A DNA stretch of 64,000 bases from Alicyclobacillus fructus (lineage in GTDB: Bacteria > Bacillota > Bacilli > Alicyclobacillales > Alicyclobacillaceae): positions 1 to 64,000 of the forward strand of contig NZ_JAFMTY010000006.1 of NCBI RefSeq assembly GCF_017329605.1. Reading direction: 5' to 3'. Positions within the stretch are counted from its first letter, which is position 1; each line of letters begins with the position of its first letter. Shown here one piece after another: positions 9,106 to 17,639 of the stretch. The translations under genes and the position numbers were made by a program. The notes beneath the pieces were generated by a model that ran no database searches, had not been told where the DNA came from, and saw only the letters and a program-made list of their open reading frames with translations.

Positions 9106-10595
9106 GAGACCACCTCTTCCACCTCTGCGATCTCGCCCTTCAGGAGGAATGTCTGCGGCTCTGTCACGCGCACGTGGATGCGGCGCCCGATGAGCGACTT
9201 ATCCCCGCGAAACAGCACGAGCTTGTTCGTCCGCGTGCGACCCGAGAGCACATCCGGATTCGTCTTGCTCTCCCCGTCCACGAGCACCTCGACCAGGGCA
9301 CCGCGGAGCTTCTCGTTGTGCCGCCGGCTGATCTCGTTCTGGACCTCGTTCAGCCGCATGAGGCGCTCTTTCTTCTCCTCCATGGGCGTCTCGTCCTGCC
9401 AGCGCGCGGCCGGCGTGTTCTCCCGCGGCGAATAGATGAAGGTGAACGCGTTGTCGAATTCGACCTCCTGCACGAGCCGCAGCGTGTCCTGGAAATGCGC
9501 CTCCGTCTCTCCCGGGAAGCCGACGATGAGATCCGTCGTGATGGAGACGCCCGGAATCCTGTTGCGGATTTTTTCCACCAAGCGCAGGTAATACTCGCGC
9601 GTGTGGGACCGATTCATCCGCCGCAAGATCTCGTTGTTCCCCGATTGCACGGGCAGGTGGATGTGCTCCACGACATGCTCCGAGTCGGCAATCGCATCGA
9701 TCAGTTCGTCGGTGAAGTTCCACGGATTCGACGTCGTGAAGCGGATCCACCCGATTCCAGGCACGCGGTTCACCTGCCGCAGGAGCTTCGCGAAGTTCGT
9801 GGTGCCGAGATCGACGCCGTAGTCGTTCACGTTCTGCCCGAGCAGCGTGATGTCCTGATATCCGTCGCGGACCAGTTCCGCCACCTCGCGCAACACATCC
9901 TCCGGGAGCCGGCTGCGCTCCACGCCGCGCGTGTAGGGCACGATACAGTAGGTGCAAAACTTGTTGCATCCATACTGAATGTTGACCCAGGCGCGCACGC
10001 GGTCCTTTCGCAATTTCGGCCAATCCTCGACCGTCTCCGGGGCGGTCTCCCACACCTCCATCACCGTCTCCTGGGACGCTCGGGCAGCCGACAGGAGCGC
10101 CGGCAGGCGATGAATGTTGTGCGTGCCGAAGACGAGGTCGATCCACGGATACTTCTCGCGAACCAGCCGCTGAACGCCCTTCTCCTGCGCCATGCAGCCG
10201 CACAGGCCGAAAACGAGCTCGGGGTTCTGCCGCTTGAGCGGCCGCAGCCGCCCGATCTCGCCGAACACCTTTTCTTCCGCGTTCTCGCGGACCGCGCAGG
10301 TGTTGAACAGGATGAAGTCCGCTTCCTCGGCCTCGGACGTCGGTTCATAGCCCATCGCCACGAGAAGGCCCGCCATGACCTCCGTGTCGTGTTCGTTCAT
10401 CTGGCAACCGTAGGTCCTGATCAAAAACCGATACGGTTCCCCGTTCTTCTTGCGACCCACTCGGTGATCGCGCGTGAGCGCCTCGGCATCCAACGAGACG
10501 CGCACGGCTTGGTTTGGGCGGTGCGTCTGCCCAAACACCAGGCCCAGGCCCTTCTCGAGCCTGCCCTCACGCGCGAGGCGAATCAAATTCTCCAT
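9102..10595 (-). CDS. miaB: tRNA-2-methylthio-N6-dimethylallyladenosine synthase MiaB
   Basis: MiaB (497 residues) is a radical-SAM methylthiotransferase that converts i6A37, made by MiaA, to ms2i6A. The N-terminal cluster cysteines are in RTYGCQMN, FNTCAVRENA and GLCGCMAQ. The radical-SAM CxxxCxxC is in YGCNKFCTYC near residue 207, and a TRAM domain ends the protein. An N-terminal extension of about 55 residues before the first motif is also present in Bacillus MiaB. The ATG at 10595 has GGAGTG upstream. It heads the miaB-ricA-mutS-mutL series. Confidence 0.97.
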   Translation of the reverse strand: MENLIRLAREGRLEKGLGLVFGQTHRPNQAVRVSLDAEALTRDHRVGRKKNGEPYRFLIRTYGCQMNEHDTEVMAGLLVAMGYEPTSEAEEADFILFNTCAVRENAEEKVFGEIGRLRPLKRQNPELVFGLCGCMAQEKGVQRLVREKYPWIDLVFGTHNIHRLPALLSAARASQETVMEVWETAPETVEDWPKLRKDRVRAWVNIQYGCNKFCTYCIVPYTRGVERSRLPEDVLREVAELVRDGYQDITLLGQNVNDYGVDLGTTNFAKLLRQVNRVPGIGWIRFTTSNPWNFTDELIDAIADSEHVVEHIHLPVQSGNNEILRRMNRSHTREYYLRLVEKIRNRIPGVSITTDLIVGFPGETEAHFQDTLRLVQEVEFDNAFTFIYSPRENTPAARWQDETPMEEKKERLMRLNEVQNEISRRHNEKLRGALVEVLVDGESKTNPDVLSGRTRTNKLVLFRGDKSLIGRRIHVRVTEPQTFLLKGEIAEVEEVVS

Positions 10596-10700
10596 ATTTC
10601 AACACTCCGTCGTCTGGAATGATGGTTTGCTTGTCTTGCACATCTAATCTTACATGATACCATAAGCAGTAAAGTGTATAAACGTGGTGAGGAGATTGCC

Positions 10701-10949
10701 GTGTCGGATAAAGTGAACGTTCCCACCTTTGAAGTGCACGTGGCATTTCGCGATCACCCGCTGGACGGCGCCGTGGTGGCGCCCAATAAAAAATCGTACG
10801 CCAGCGACTTCCCGGAGATCGACGAAATTCTCCAATCTCATCGGGCTCTGCTGGTGTACGACAGCAAATGGCATTATATTCCGATCCACCAAATCCAATA
10901 TGTTACAAAAGGGAAACAACGGTTCTTGCTGCCATGGCCGCTGGTTTAG
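10701..10949 (+). CDS. small conserved-looking protein of unknown function
   Basis: An 82-residue protein starting at GTG 10701, with GGTGAGGAG seven bases upstream; an ATG in frame at 10674 lacks such a site. I do not recognise the family. It has no membrane segment or cysteine and a mixed alpha/beta composition (SDKVNVPTFEVHVAF at the start). It is transcribed away from miaB and converges with the YheC/D gene, overlapping its stop by 4 bases. TTGCAC (about 10634) and TACCAT upstream could be a weak promoter. One of only three plus-strand protein genes, it is supported by codon use and the ribosome site, not by homology. Confidence 0.6.
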   Translation: MSDKVNVPTFEVHVAFRDHPLDGAVVAPNKKSYASDFPEIDEILQSHRALLVYDSKWHYIPIHQIQYVTKGKQRFLLPWPLV

Positions 10950-12073
10950 CGGGAGAGGCGGGCGAGATCGCACAAAATCTCGATCACGCCCGCGCTCGCT
11001 CCACGCGCGATGTCGGGCTCGTCAAATCGCATGGGCTTCGCGTTCGCTTCAAACAACCAAGGATGGCCCTCTTCGTCCAGTCCCACGTCGATGGACATCT
11101 CGCGGACGTGGCCTGGCATGGCGCGCTCTATCGCAGCTGCGGCGGCGCGGCTGAAGGAGACGAGCCTGCCGTCCACCTCGTCGCTGCGTGTGCCAAACAC
11201 CTGGCGGAGAACGGTCCATCGGTCGGCGATATGGCCGCCATTGGGGACGTGACTCGTGATGCTCGTTTCACCGCTCACGCGGATGCCGTAACCCACGACT
11301 CTCCAGTGAGTCCCCGGGCGCTGCAGCAGCACGCGGGCGTCACAAGGCCGCCCGTGAAAACGGATGACAGGCACAGCCGCTTGGATCACGTACGCGCCCG
11401 GGAACCGCGCCCGACGGAGCGCATCCTCCAAGTCCTGAAGCGTGTCGGCGGTAAAATGTTCCGCTCGTTCCGCGCGTTGCGCCCACACGTCGTACGCGTT
11501 ACCGCGGCGGTCCACTCGCACGATGCCGCGCCCAATGCTTCCGCCCACGGGTTTCAGATACACGGACGAGTGATGGCGCAAGAGTTCGAGCACCGACTCC
11601 AGACCCGTGAACCTGCGCGTTTCCGGAAGATGCCGGTCGAGCCCTGCGCGCTGCACGGCCTCGTACACCTTCGCCTTGTTGAAATATTGGTGGTTGAAAA
11701 ACGGAATCCCCATCGCTTGCAGAGCCGCGCGAGCGCGTTGCACCGCCGCGCTCGCTTCGAGCGCCCGGTTGGGAATCCGGTTGTACACCGCGAGCGGCCG
11801 GGGCAACCACGCCGATTTCCAATTGCGGTAACCCAAGCGCACGTATCCATGCCAGGAAGCGCTGTCGGTCACAGATCGCGGCGTGATCACGTACACCAGG
11901 ATCCCCTTTTTTTGTCCAGCCGCAATGATATCCCGAAAATACAGCCGCGATCCGGCAAACCCGGATGGGTGTTCGGCGGTGAGAATGGCAAAGGCAGGTT
12001 CAAGATGACGTTCACCGGTGACTTCTCCCCCCGCCTCGCACAGCAGGACATCCCCATGATATCGCTGACGCAT
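10946..12073 (-). CDS. YheC/YheD-family ATP-grasp protein (copy 1)
   Basis: A 375-residue protein of the YheC/YheD endospore coat-associated family, which has an ATP-grasp fold. Visible are the linker and first ATP-binding stretch (SVYLKPVGGSIGRGI), the DARVLLQR strand and the metal-binding FEANAKP near residues 341-347, so the active site looks intact. Family members are spore-coat associated; the reaction is unknown, though ATP-grasp enzymes generally join a carboxylate to an amine or thiol. The ATG at 12073 follows GAGGTG by six bases. It is the last gene of a four-gene operon and starts 27 bases after the amidoligase gene. Confidence 0.88.
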   Translation of the reverse strand: MRQRYHGDVLLCEAGGEVTGERHLEPAFAILTAEHPSGFAGSRLYFRDIIAAGQKKGILVYVITPRSVTDSASWHGYVRLGYRNWKSAWLPRPLAVYNRIPNRALEASAAVQRARAALQAMGIPFFNHQYFNKAKVYEAVQRAGLDRHLPETRRFTGLESVLELLRHHSSVYLKPVGGSIGRGIVRVDRRGNAYDVWAQRAERAEHFTADTLQDLEDALRRARFPGAYVIQAAVPVIRFHGRPCDARVLLQRPGTHWRVVGYGIRVSGETSITSHVPNGGHIADRWTVLRQVFGTRSDEVDGRLVSFSRAAAAAIERAMPGHVREMSIDVGLDEEGHPWLFEANAKPMRFDEPDIARGASAGVIEILCDLARLSR

Positions 12074-12100
12074 GACCCACACCTCACGTGACGTGCCTGA

Positions 12101-13564
12101 CTAGAGGCTTCGAACCGCCGAGGAAGCCACCCGCTTGGAACCCTGCGTGCGCCTGAGGGGCACGCCCCACTCCTGCCGAACATCCACCATCTCATCCCAC
12201 GTCTCCCCGCGCTCGATCATGTTGAACAGCGGCTCGATGGCCTGCTGATACTGGGGATAGGCCGGATGTGCGCGGACGGCCTCGAGATTGCGAAGCAGGA
12301 TGGGACGGAGCGTCTCCCGGTCGGCGTTGTAAAACGCAATTTGAAGCTGCGGCGAATAGATGTCGTAGAGCGGCAGCTCGCGGTAGTGACGGGCCACCAG
12401 GTGCGCCAAATGGAACGCGGCGCGAGTCGCCACTTGGCTGCACACGAAACTTGCGGGCGTCCGATACTCGAATCCTCCGTGCGATTTCTGGCGAACATCC
12501 CCGAGGAAACCGTACTTGGGGCGCCGCCACTGCGCGCGCACGGGATCCTCGACGGCCATGAGCGGCAGTCCGACGTAGTGATCGAGCGCACGCACCAACC
12601 GGGCACAAAGCGGAGGGCCGGAGAAATGAATGTGACCGCCGGTGCAATACGGGCGAAAGGGCGCGCTTCCGGCCCTCCACTCGACCCCCGGTCGATTGAT
12701 GGTCTCGCTCGCCTCTTGCATCAACGCGCGCAGATTCTGAACCAGCCCATCGGGCGATGGATCGGGCGAAGGCCGAAGTTCCATCAAGGGCAGGCGTCGG
12801 CCATCGAAGTTGACGCTGCGGTCGTCGCAACCGATGTGGCCTTTGCGCGGAAAATACTTGCTCGCGAGCACCATCTTCCCCTGTGGATTTCTCAACATCA
12901 GCTCCACGTCCGCCCCCAGGGTGACAGACGGCGGGCCCGCTCTGCGCCACTCCTCTTCTCGCTCGACGAACCGCTGGATGGCGTCACGGTACAACTCCAG
13001 CAGACGCCCCTCGAGGATGGGCGCGGCGCTGACGTCCAGCACCTGGAGAAAGCCGCGATCGGACACGCCGATGGAGACGAGGCCGAAGTCAAGCCCCAAG
13101 GCGTGTAACGTGCGTGTGGCGAGGTACGTCGCTCGCCGCGTCTGCCCGTCGCCGTCCAGCGGCACTTCCTCGAATGAATCGTGAATCCGCGCAATGCGAG
13201 AGGACGTCCAGTCCACGCCCGAGTCGGAACGGAAGCAGCCAATCGGCACGAAGTCAAAAATGGGGATCCGGTATTGGCGGCTAAAGGAGGTCGGCATTCC
13301 TTCCCGGTTGACGCGCGGCGCGACGCGCACGCCGATTCGCCGAAGAAACTTGGCCATTTGCGCCCGGGACGCAACGCGGCGCTGGGCTTCGCTTCCGTTC
13401 AATACCGTCCCCTGAGCCGGATCGCTTTCCTCCATCATCCCCCATCGGACCAACACGTCTCGATCCGTCATCCGATTGCTCGCCGTGTACCTGGAGAGGC
13501 GAGGCACGCTTGCCATGAGCCGTCTGGCCGATGGCTGGTTCTTGAACAAAAGGTAGTACGCCAT
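12101..13564 (-). CDS. degenerate ATP-grasp fused to a COOH-NH2 amidoligase domain
   Basis: A 487-residue two-part protein. Residues 213 to about 470 fit the phage phiEco32-like COOH-NH2 ligase type 2 group (glutamine-synthetase fold): GADVELM (217-223), ELRPSPDPSP (262-271) and GGHIHFSG (309-316). The first 200 residues resemble a shortened ATP-grasp: RWG (40-42), VLNGSEA (54-60) and ALGLDFGLVSIG (155-166). Where an active ATP-grasp has E-x-N it carries LDVSAAP, so this half has probably lost metal binding. Such amidoligases are thought to form amide bonds on peptides or surface polymers. MAYYLLF at 13564 has a GGGGGAG site. It lies between YheC/D copies 1 and 2, which suggests a joint pathway in the spore coat. 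Confidence 0.75.
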   Translation of the reverse strand: MAYYLLFKNQPSARRLMASVPRLSRYTASNRMTDRDVLVRWGMMEESDPAQGTVLNGSEAQRRVASRAQMAKFLRRIGVRVAPRVNREGMPTSFSRQYRIPIFDFVPIGCFRSDSGVDWTSSRIARIHDSFEEVPLDGDGQTRRATYLATRTLHALGLDFGLVSIGVSDRGFLQVLDVSAAPILEGRLLELYRDAIQRFVEREEEWRRAGPPSVTLGADVELMLRNPQGKMVLASKYFPRKGHIGCDDRSVNFDGRRLPLMELRPSPDPSPDGLVQNLRALMQEASETINRPGVEWRAGSAPFRPYCTGGHIHFSGPPLCARLVRALDHYVGLPLMAVEDPVRAQWRRPKYGFLGDVRQKSHGGFEYRTPASFVCSQVATRAAFHLAHLVARHYRELPLYDIYSPQLQIAFYNADRETLRPILLRNLEAVRAHPAYPQYQQAIEPLFNMIERGETWDEMVDVRQEWGVPLRRTQGSKRVASSAVRSL

Positions 13565-13592
13565 CTGCACTCCCCCCTGGTCCGGCGCGGGC

Positions 13593-14702
13593 TCACGACG
13601 GTTTCCGCGCGAGAAACAGCGCGTATTCGATCGGCCGCCGGAACGAGAGTTCGACCAAATCGTCGCGGCCGCTCGCCGACGCAGGTGCCTTGCGCGGCTT
13701 GGAATTGACCTCAATGACCCACACGAATCCGCGCCGGTCCACGCCGAGGTCGATACCGAGCTCCCCGAAGGTGCGGCCCGCCCCGGCCTCCACGGCCTCG
13801 GCGACAGCTTCGCCGAGCCGTCGAATCGAAGCCCGCACGCGCTTTTTCGCGTCGTCGGGGAGCGACCCGAGGGCGCGCTCCAGCGGCATCGCCCCCCCGC
13901 CGGTCGTGAGGTTGGACGTAAAGTCCCCTGATTTCGCGACGCGCGCGAACATCTTGGTGCGCTTCCATGCGCCGGTCCCGTCGCGCTGGAGCAGGATGCG
14001 GACATCGACCGGCCTTCCGTCCAACGCGACGAGATCGATACCCTGCTGCCAAATATACGGCCGCCGGCGCAATTGCGTGCGGAACATCTGCACGGCGTCG
14101 GCTGGCGAATGCGCCGCACCGCGGACCACGACTTCGCGCGATCGCTTCCACTCATACGACACGGAACCGTCCTTCTCGAGCTCGAAGCGGACGATGCCGA
14201 GGCCGAGGCTCCCGTGCAGAGGCTTCAGGAAGGTGACGGGATGACGGGCGATGAAGGCCGCGCCTTGCGCGAGGGACCGATGGCGGATGGTCTCGGGCAG
14301 GTGCGATCGCACAGGCGAACGCCGCAGCCACTCGTAGATCTGCCATTTGTCAAAAAATCCGTCGTTGAAGAACCGATCGCCGTACGCCGAAGATAGCGCT
14401 TGGCGAATGGATCGATAGGACTCGTTCCGCTCCAGTTTTCGGGAGACGAGCTGATCATAAATGACGTCCGGGAACGGATAGACCCGATCCACCCACCGGT
14501 TGTCGTGTCGCGTGAATCCGCGGATCCGCGACGCCTTGAGGTCCACGTCCGCAAGTCCGAACACGAACGCGTCCGCCCCGAGCGACTGCGCGATCTCGAC
14601 CATGCGCCGAATGCCTGCCATCTGATCGGACTCTCGGAGCGTCTCCCGGCGATCGTCCCAACGAGGGTTATCGAGAATGCCAATGAGCGGCCGCTGCGCC
14701 AT
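13593..14702 (-). CDS. YheC/YheD-family ATP-grasp protein (copy 2)
   Basis: A 369-residue YheC/YheD-type protein. It has the N-terminal IGILDNPR, the ATP-binding stretch VTFLKPLHGSLGLGI, DVRILLQRD, the FGELGIDLGVD strand and the metal-binding IEVNSKP (E331, N333), all consistent with a working ATP-grasp. It is clearly diverged from copies 1 and 3 and is not a recent duplicate. The ATG at 14702 is favoured because GAGGGG precedes it by eight bases; ATG 14708 and GTG 14711 are too close to that site. It starts 18 bases after copy 3 ends. Confidence 0.87.
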   Translation of the reverse strand: MAQRPLIGILDNPRWDDRRETLRESDQMAGIRRMVEIAQSLGADAFVFGLADVDLKASRIRGFTRHDNRWVDRVYPFPDVIYDQLVSRKLERNESYRSIRQALSSAYGDRFFNDGFFDKWQIYEWLRRSPVRSHLPETIRHRSLAQGAAFIARHPVTFLKPLHGSLGLGIVRFELEKDGSVSYEWKRSREVVVRGAAHSPADAVQMFRTQLRRRPYIWQQGIDLVALDGRPVDVRILLQRDGTGAWKRTKMFARVAKSGDFTSNLTTGGGAMPLERALGSLPDDAKKRVRASIRRLGEAVAEAVEAGAGRTFGELGIDLGVDRRGFVWVIEVNSKPRKAPASASGRDDLVELSFRRPIEYALFLARKPS

Positions 14703-14720
14703 CTTCATCACCCCTCGCGC

Positions 14721-15791
14721 TTATCCGCCGCGGCGCTGTTGAACCTGGATAGCATATTCCAGTAGGGCCTCCAGTGACAGACGGTGCAAGCCCAGATCGA
14801 GTCGGCGCAACATCTTCCTCCCCGGGGTGGGATTCAGCTCGATGAAGTAGACGGCCCCCTCCTCATCGACCGCGAGATCCACGCCGACCTCGGCATACGA
14901 ACCGAAGCGCTCGTACGCGAGGCGCGCGACCTCGAGGGCGACGTCATCCAATTGCTGCACCAGATCGCTCGCCGCACGCGCCCCGAACGCATCCGTCAGC
15001 GCGGATTGAGCGGTGCAAGGCTCGCTGCCCGTGTGAATGTTGGTCGTGACGGCGTGCGGCCTGCCGACGCGCGCGACCCTCGCAACGATGCGCGGATGCC
15101 TGGCGTCGCAGATGAGCCAGCGCAGATCAAACGGCCGGTCTCCCATGCGGGCCAGAGCGATGGTCTCCTGCGCGACGGACGGCAGCCAGGTTCCCGGCCA
15201 CACGCGCGCGAGTTCAGACGCCATGTTTGCGAAGACGGGGTCCCCGCCCGTCGCCGGCCAAATTTCGATCCTGCCCTCCCGTCGGCGGACATGGTGAATC
15301 CCTTGGCCCTGACTCCCGTTCAGCGGCTTGATATACAGATCGCTTTGGCGGGAGAGGAGCGCGATCACGTCCTCGATGCGAGCGCACAGCCAGGTCCGCG
15401 GCAAGTGTGGTTTCAGCCGCTCGTGCTGGCGCAACCAGGTGTAGACCTTCCATTTATGCCCGCTCTGAAGCGGCAGTGTATGTAGAAGCCCTTGGCGGCG
15501 AAGCGCAACGAGTTCCCGCGCGGCCAACGCAGGCTGGCGGCGAAATACGCCCGAACGGCGGAGGACCACGCCGAGATCGGCGCACGCAGCCAGCGACCAT
15601 CCTGTGCCCGTATGGACGTGGGCGCGTCCGGCCGAGAGATCGCCCGGCGTCAGAACCTGCACATCCACGCCGCGATCGCGTCCCAGGCGGGCGAGATCGG
15701 CGAACAACTGCGTCTGTTCGCCAAACTTACGGGACCCCGCATACGGACCGTCCACGTAGACGGTGAGCCGCGTGCCTGTGTTGTCGTCCAT
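14721..15791 (-). CDS. YheC/YheD-family ATP-grasp protein (copy 3)
   Basis: A 356-residue YheC/YheD-type protein and the first gene of the four-gene cluster. It shows LTVYVDGPYAG at the start, the ATP-binding stretch DLYIKPLNGSQGQGI, FDLRWLIC, YAEVGVDLAVD and the metal-binding IELNPTP (E318, N320). A near-perfect AAAGGAGGT precedes ATG 15791. It follows cotE by 62 bases with only a weak hairpin between, so late-sporulation transcription from cotE may reach it. Confidence 0.87.
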   Translation of the reverse strand: MDDNTGTRLTVYVDGPYAGSRKFGEQTQLFADLARLGRDRGVDVQVLTPGDLSAGRAHVHTGTGWSLAACADLGVVLRRSGVFRRQPALAARELVALRRQGLLHTLPLQSGHKWKVYTWLRQHERLKPHLPRTWLCARIEDVIALLSRQSDLYIKPLNGSQGQGIHHVRRREGRIEIWPATGGDPVFANMASELARVWPGTWLPSVAQETIALARMGDRPFDLRWLICDARHPRIVARVARVGRPHAVTTNIHTGSEPCTAQSALTDAFGARAASDLVQQLDDVALEVARLAYERFGSYAEVGVDLAVDEEGAVYFIELNPTPGRKMLRRLDLGLHRLSLEALLEYAIQVQQRRGG

Positions 15792-15817
15792 GCGCGCACC
15801 TCCTTTGGACACAAAGG

Positions 15818-15837
15818 GAGGGGGCGTCGGCCCCCTC
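15818..15837 (-). terminator. hairpin between cotE and the YheC/D operon
   Basis: GAGGGGGC (15818-15825) pairs perfectly with GCCCCCTC (15830-15837) across a 4-base loop. The minus-strand 3' side reads CCTTTGTG, a poor U-tract, so this may only slow polymerase or protect the cotE mRNA end. Confidence 0.45.
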
Positions 15838-15853
15838 GAACGAGCTCGCTTCT

Positions 15854-16390
15854 TCAGTCTTCGATCTCGACTTCCTCGACCTGGCTTTCCTCTTCGAAGA
15901 AGTCCACGTCCTTCTTCTCCGCGAGATCGACGGTCACGACACACAGCTTCGTTTGACCGATGACTTCGACGCCGAGCTCTTTCTCGACGCGCACCAAAAC
16001 CTCGGAACCGTTGCCCGTAAGCGTGGCGTCAAGGCAATTGGGGCTCTGAACGACGTTCACGCGGACCTCGCGGCTGTCTCGGACGCATGCGTCGTCGATG
16101 TCGCGCAGGGCGATCTGTTCCGTGTACGTGACGGTCTCTTTGGCGATGGCCGTGTCGGTGTTGCCATTGTACGAGTACCATACATTGATATCGAACCGGC
16201 CCCGGACCTCCACGTAGTCGCCAACCAACTCCGCCTCGTACACGTGGTTCATGACCCAGCAGCCCCCGATCGTGCTCGGGCGGTGCGCCGGGCGAACCGT
16301 GTAGGTGGTTTGAGAATACTTGTTCCCGCGCCCGCACACTGCGTTGGCCATGATTTCCCGGTAGCTGAGGTCTTTGCTGGACAGCACCAT
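15854..16390 (-). CDS. cotE: outer spore coat morphogenetic protein CotE
   Basis: CotE (178 residues) directs assembly of the outer spore coat in the mother cell. The N-terminal SYREIMANAVCGRG, the central GGCWVMNHVYEA and the acidic C-terminus (DFFEEESQVEEVEIED) are characteristic, and the length matches B. subtilis CotE. The ATG at 16390 has GAGGTAGC upstream. In B. subtilis cotE sits between ymcA and mutS; here it stands upstream of the YheC/D-amidoligase operon instead. An ATACG-containing octamer at 16513-16520 (CATACGAT on the minus strand) resembles a sigma-E -10 element, but I see no matching -35. Confidence 0.93.
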   Translation of the reverse strand: MVLSSKDLSYREIMANAVCGRGNKYSQTTYTVRPAHRPSTIGGCWVMNHVYEAELVGDYVEVRGRFDINVWYSYNGNTDTAIAKETVTYTEQIALRDIDDACVRDSREVRVNVVQSPNCLDATLTGNGSEVLVRVEKELGVEVIGQTKLCVVTVDLAEKKDVDFFEEESQVEEVEIED

Positions 16391-16635
16391 GCGGCTACCT
16401 CCTCTGTGCAGAATCGAGCGGACCTGCGCTCGCAGGGATCGAACCGATTGCGAGGCAAGGAGCCAGGCGGGCGAAATGCCCGAAGGCTTCTGCCCAGTCG
16501 CGCTCACAGCACATCGTATGCATGGGCGAATGGAGGTGCGCCGCGGCAGAGGGTGGTGTGGAAAAATTGGGCGATGGCCCACGGAAGAGGGGTCAAGGGG
16601 CGACTCGAAGCGGAGTGGCCATGGACTGTCGCGAT

Positions 16636-16658
16636 CAAAAAAGCCGCCTTTCGGCGGC
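16636..16658 (-). terminator. Rho-independent terminator after the M19 dipeptidase
   Basis: GCCGCC (16643-16648) pairs with GGCGGC (16653-16658) across TTTC and is followed on the minus strand by TTTTTT. It lies nine bases past the dipeptidase stop, isolating cotE from upstream transcription. Confidence 0.8.
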
Positions 16659-16666
16659 GCGTCTGG

Positions 16667-17623
16667 TCAACACGGCGAGGTCGCCGGCAACTGGCGCATG
16701 AGGAAGGCTTCAAAGTTTCCAAAGAGGAAGGCCCGCGCGAGCTCTTCGCCGTACCGATCGCGGAGTCGCTCCGCGAACTCGCGATAATCGCGGCTCGCAG
16801 CCAATCCAGGGATGTCCGCCGACGTGCCGTCGAAGTCCGACCCGAAGCCCACGTGACGGTGTCCACCCAGATCGAGCACGTGATCCAGGTGGCGGAACAC
16901 GTCTTCGATCCCGACGGGATCGGGCGCAACAAAGGAAGGCTGAAAGGTCAGCCCCAGCCAACCGTCTCGGCGAATGATCTCGCGAATCACGTCGTCCGTC
17001 AAATTCCGGCGGTGCGGATGAACCGCTCGCGCATTGGCATGCGACGCCATGACGGGCCCGTCCGTGAGTCGCAGAATGTCGCGCACGCCGGCGTCGTGCA
17101 GATGGGCGAGATCGATCCACATCGACAAGTGCTGCATCTCCCGGAGCACATCGCGCCCAGCGCGCGTCAGCCCTGCGCCGCGCAGTTCGCCGCAGCCGTC
17201 GGCGAGCTCATTGGCGTCGTTCCAGGTCAACCCCACGCCGCGGACGCCAAGTCGATGGAGCACGCGGAGGATCTCGACACTGCCGCGCAGACAGCCGCCG
17301 CCTTCGAGGGATAGAATGGCCGCCATCTGACCCTGCTGGCGGGCGGCTCGCAGTTCCTCCTTCGAACGCACCGCCCGCACATCCGCCAGGACGGCGATCT
17401 GTTGGTAGAATGCATCGATTTGTCTCAAAACCACCGCCAATTGCGTGTACGAATCAAGGGACGGATCGACGTACAGCGCGAACACTTGTGTGGCGACACC
17501 GCCCTCGCGCAGAGAGTGATAATTCGCCCGAAGTTCCGGCGTGTCGTCCAAAAAACCGACGCGGCCCTCCGCCAGCTTCATCAAAACATCGACATGCGCA
17601 TCGGCCACAAGCATTCGCGCCAC
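16667..17623 (-). CDS. M19-family dipeptidase (membrane/renal dipeptidase-like)
   Basis: A 318-residue zinc dipeptidase of the M19 family, whose members hydrolyse dipeptides, often with D-residues at the C-side. The ligand set is visible: HVD near the N-terminus (DAHVDVL), Glu in ILSLEGG, His in IDLAHL and SHANARAVHPH, and Asp in GFGSDFDG. There is no signal peptide or anchor, so it is likely cytoplasmic or mother-cell located. The gene starts 16 bases after spoVS, a pairing that suggests a sporulation role, perhaps trimming peptidoglycan-derived dipeptides (inference). Confidence 0.92.
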   Translation of the reverse strand: MARMLVADAHVDVLMKLAEGRVGFLDDTPELRANYHSLREGGVATQVFALYVDPSLDSYTQLAVVLRQIDAFYQQIAVLADVRAVRSKEELRAARQQGQMAAILSLEGGGCLRGSVEILRVLHRLGVRGVGLTWNDANELADGCGELRGAGLTRAGRDVLREMQHLSMWIDLAHLHDAGVRDILRLTDGPVMASHANARAVHPHRRNLTDDVIREIIRRDGWLGLTFQPSFVAPDPVGIEDVFRHLDHVLDLGGHRHVGFGSDFDGTSADIPGLAASRDYREFAERLRDRYGEELARAFLFGNFEAFLMRQLPATSPC

Positions 17624-17639
17624 CGTTCGTCATCCTTTC

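Noticed and set aside
13565-14155. N-terminal extension of the amidoligase protein
   Set aside because: The codons before 13564 are the shadow of YheC/D copy 2, and a good ribosome site lies at the chosen start.
16513-16520. Sigma-E promoter of cotE
   Set aside because: CATACGAT resembles the -10 element, but no -35 element at the proper distance was found and it is 123 bases from the start codon.
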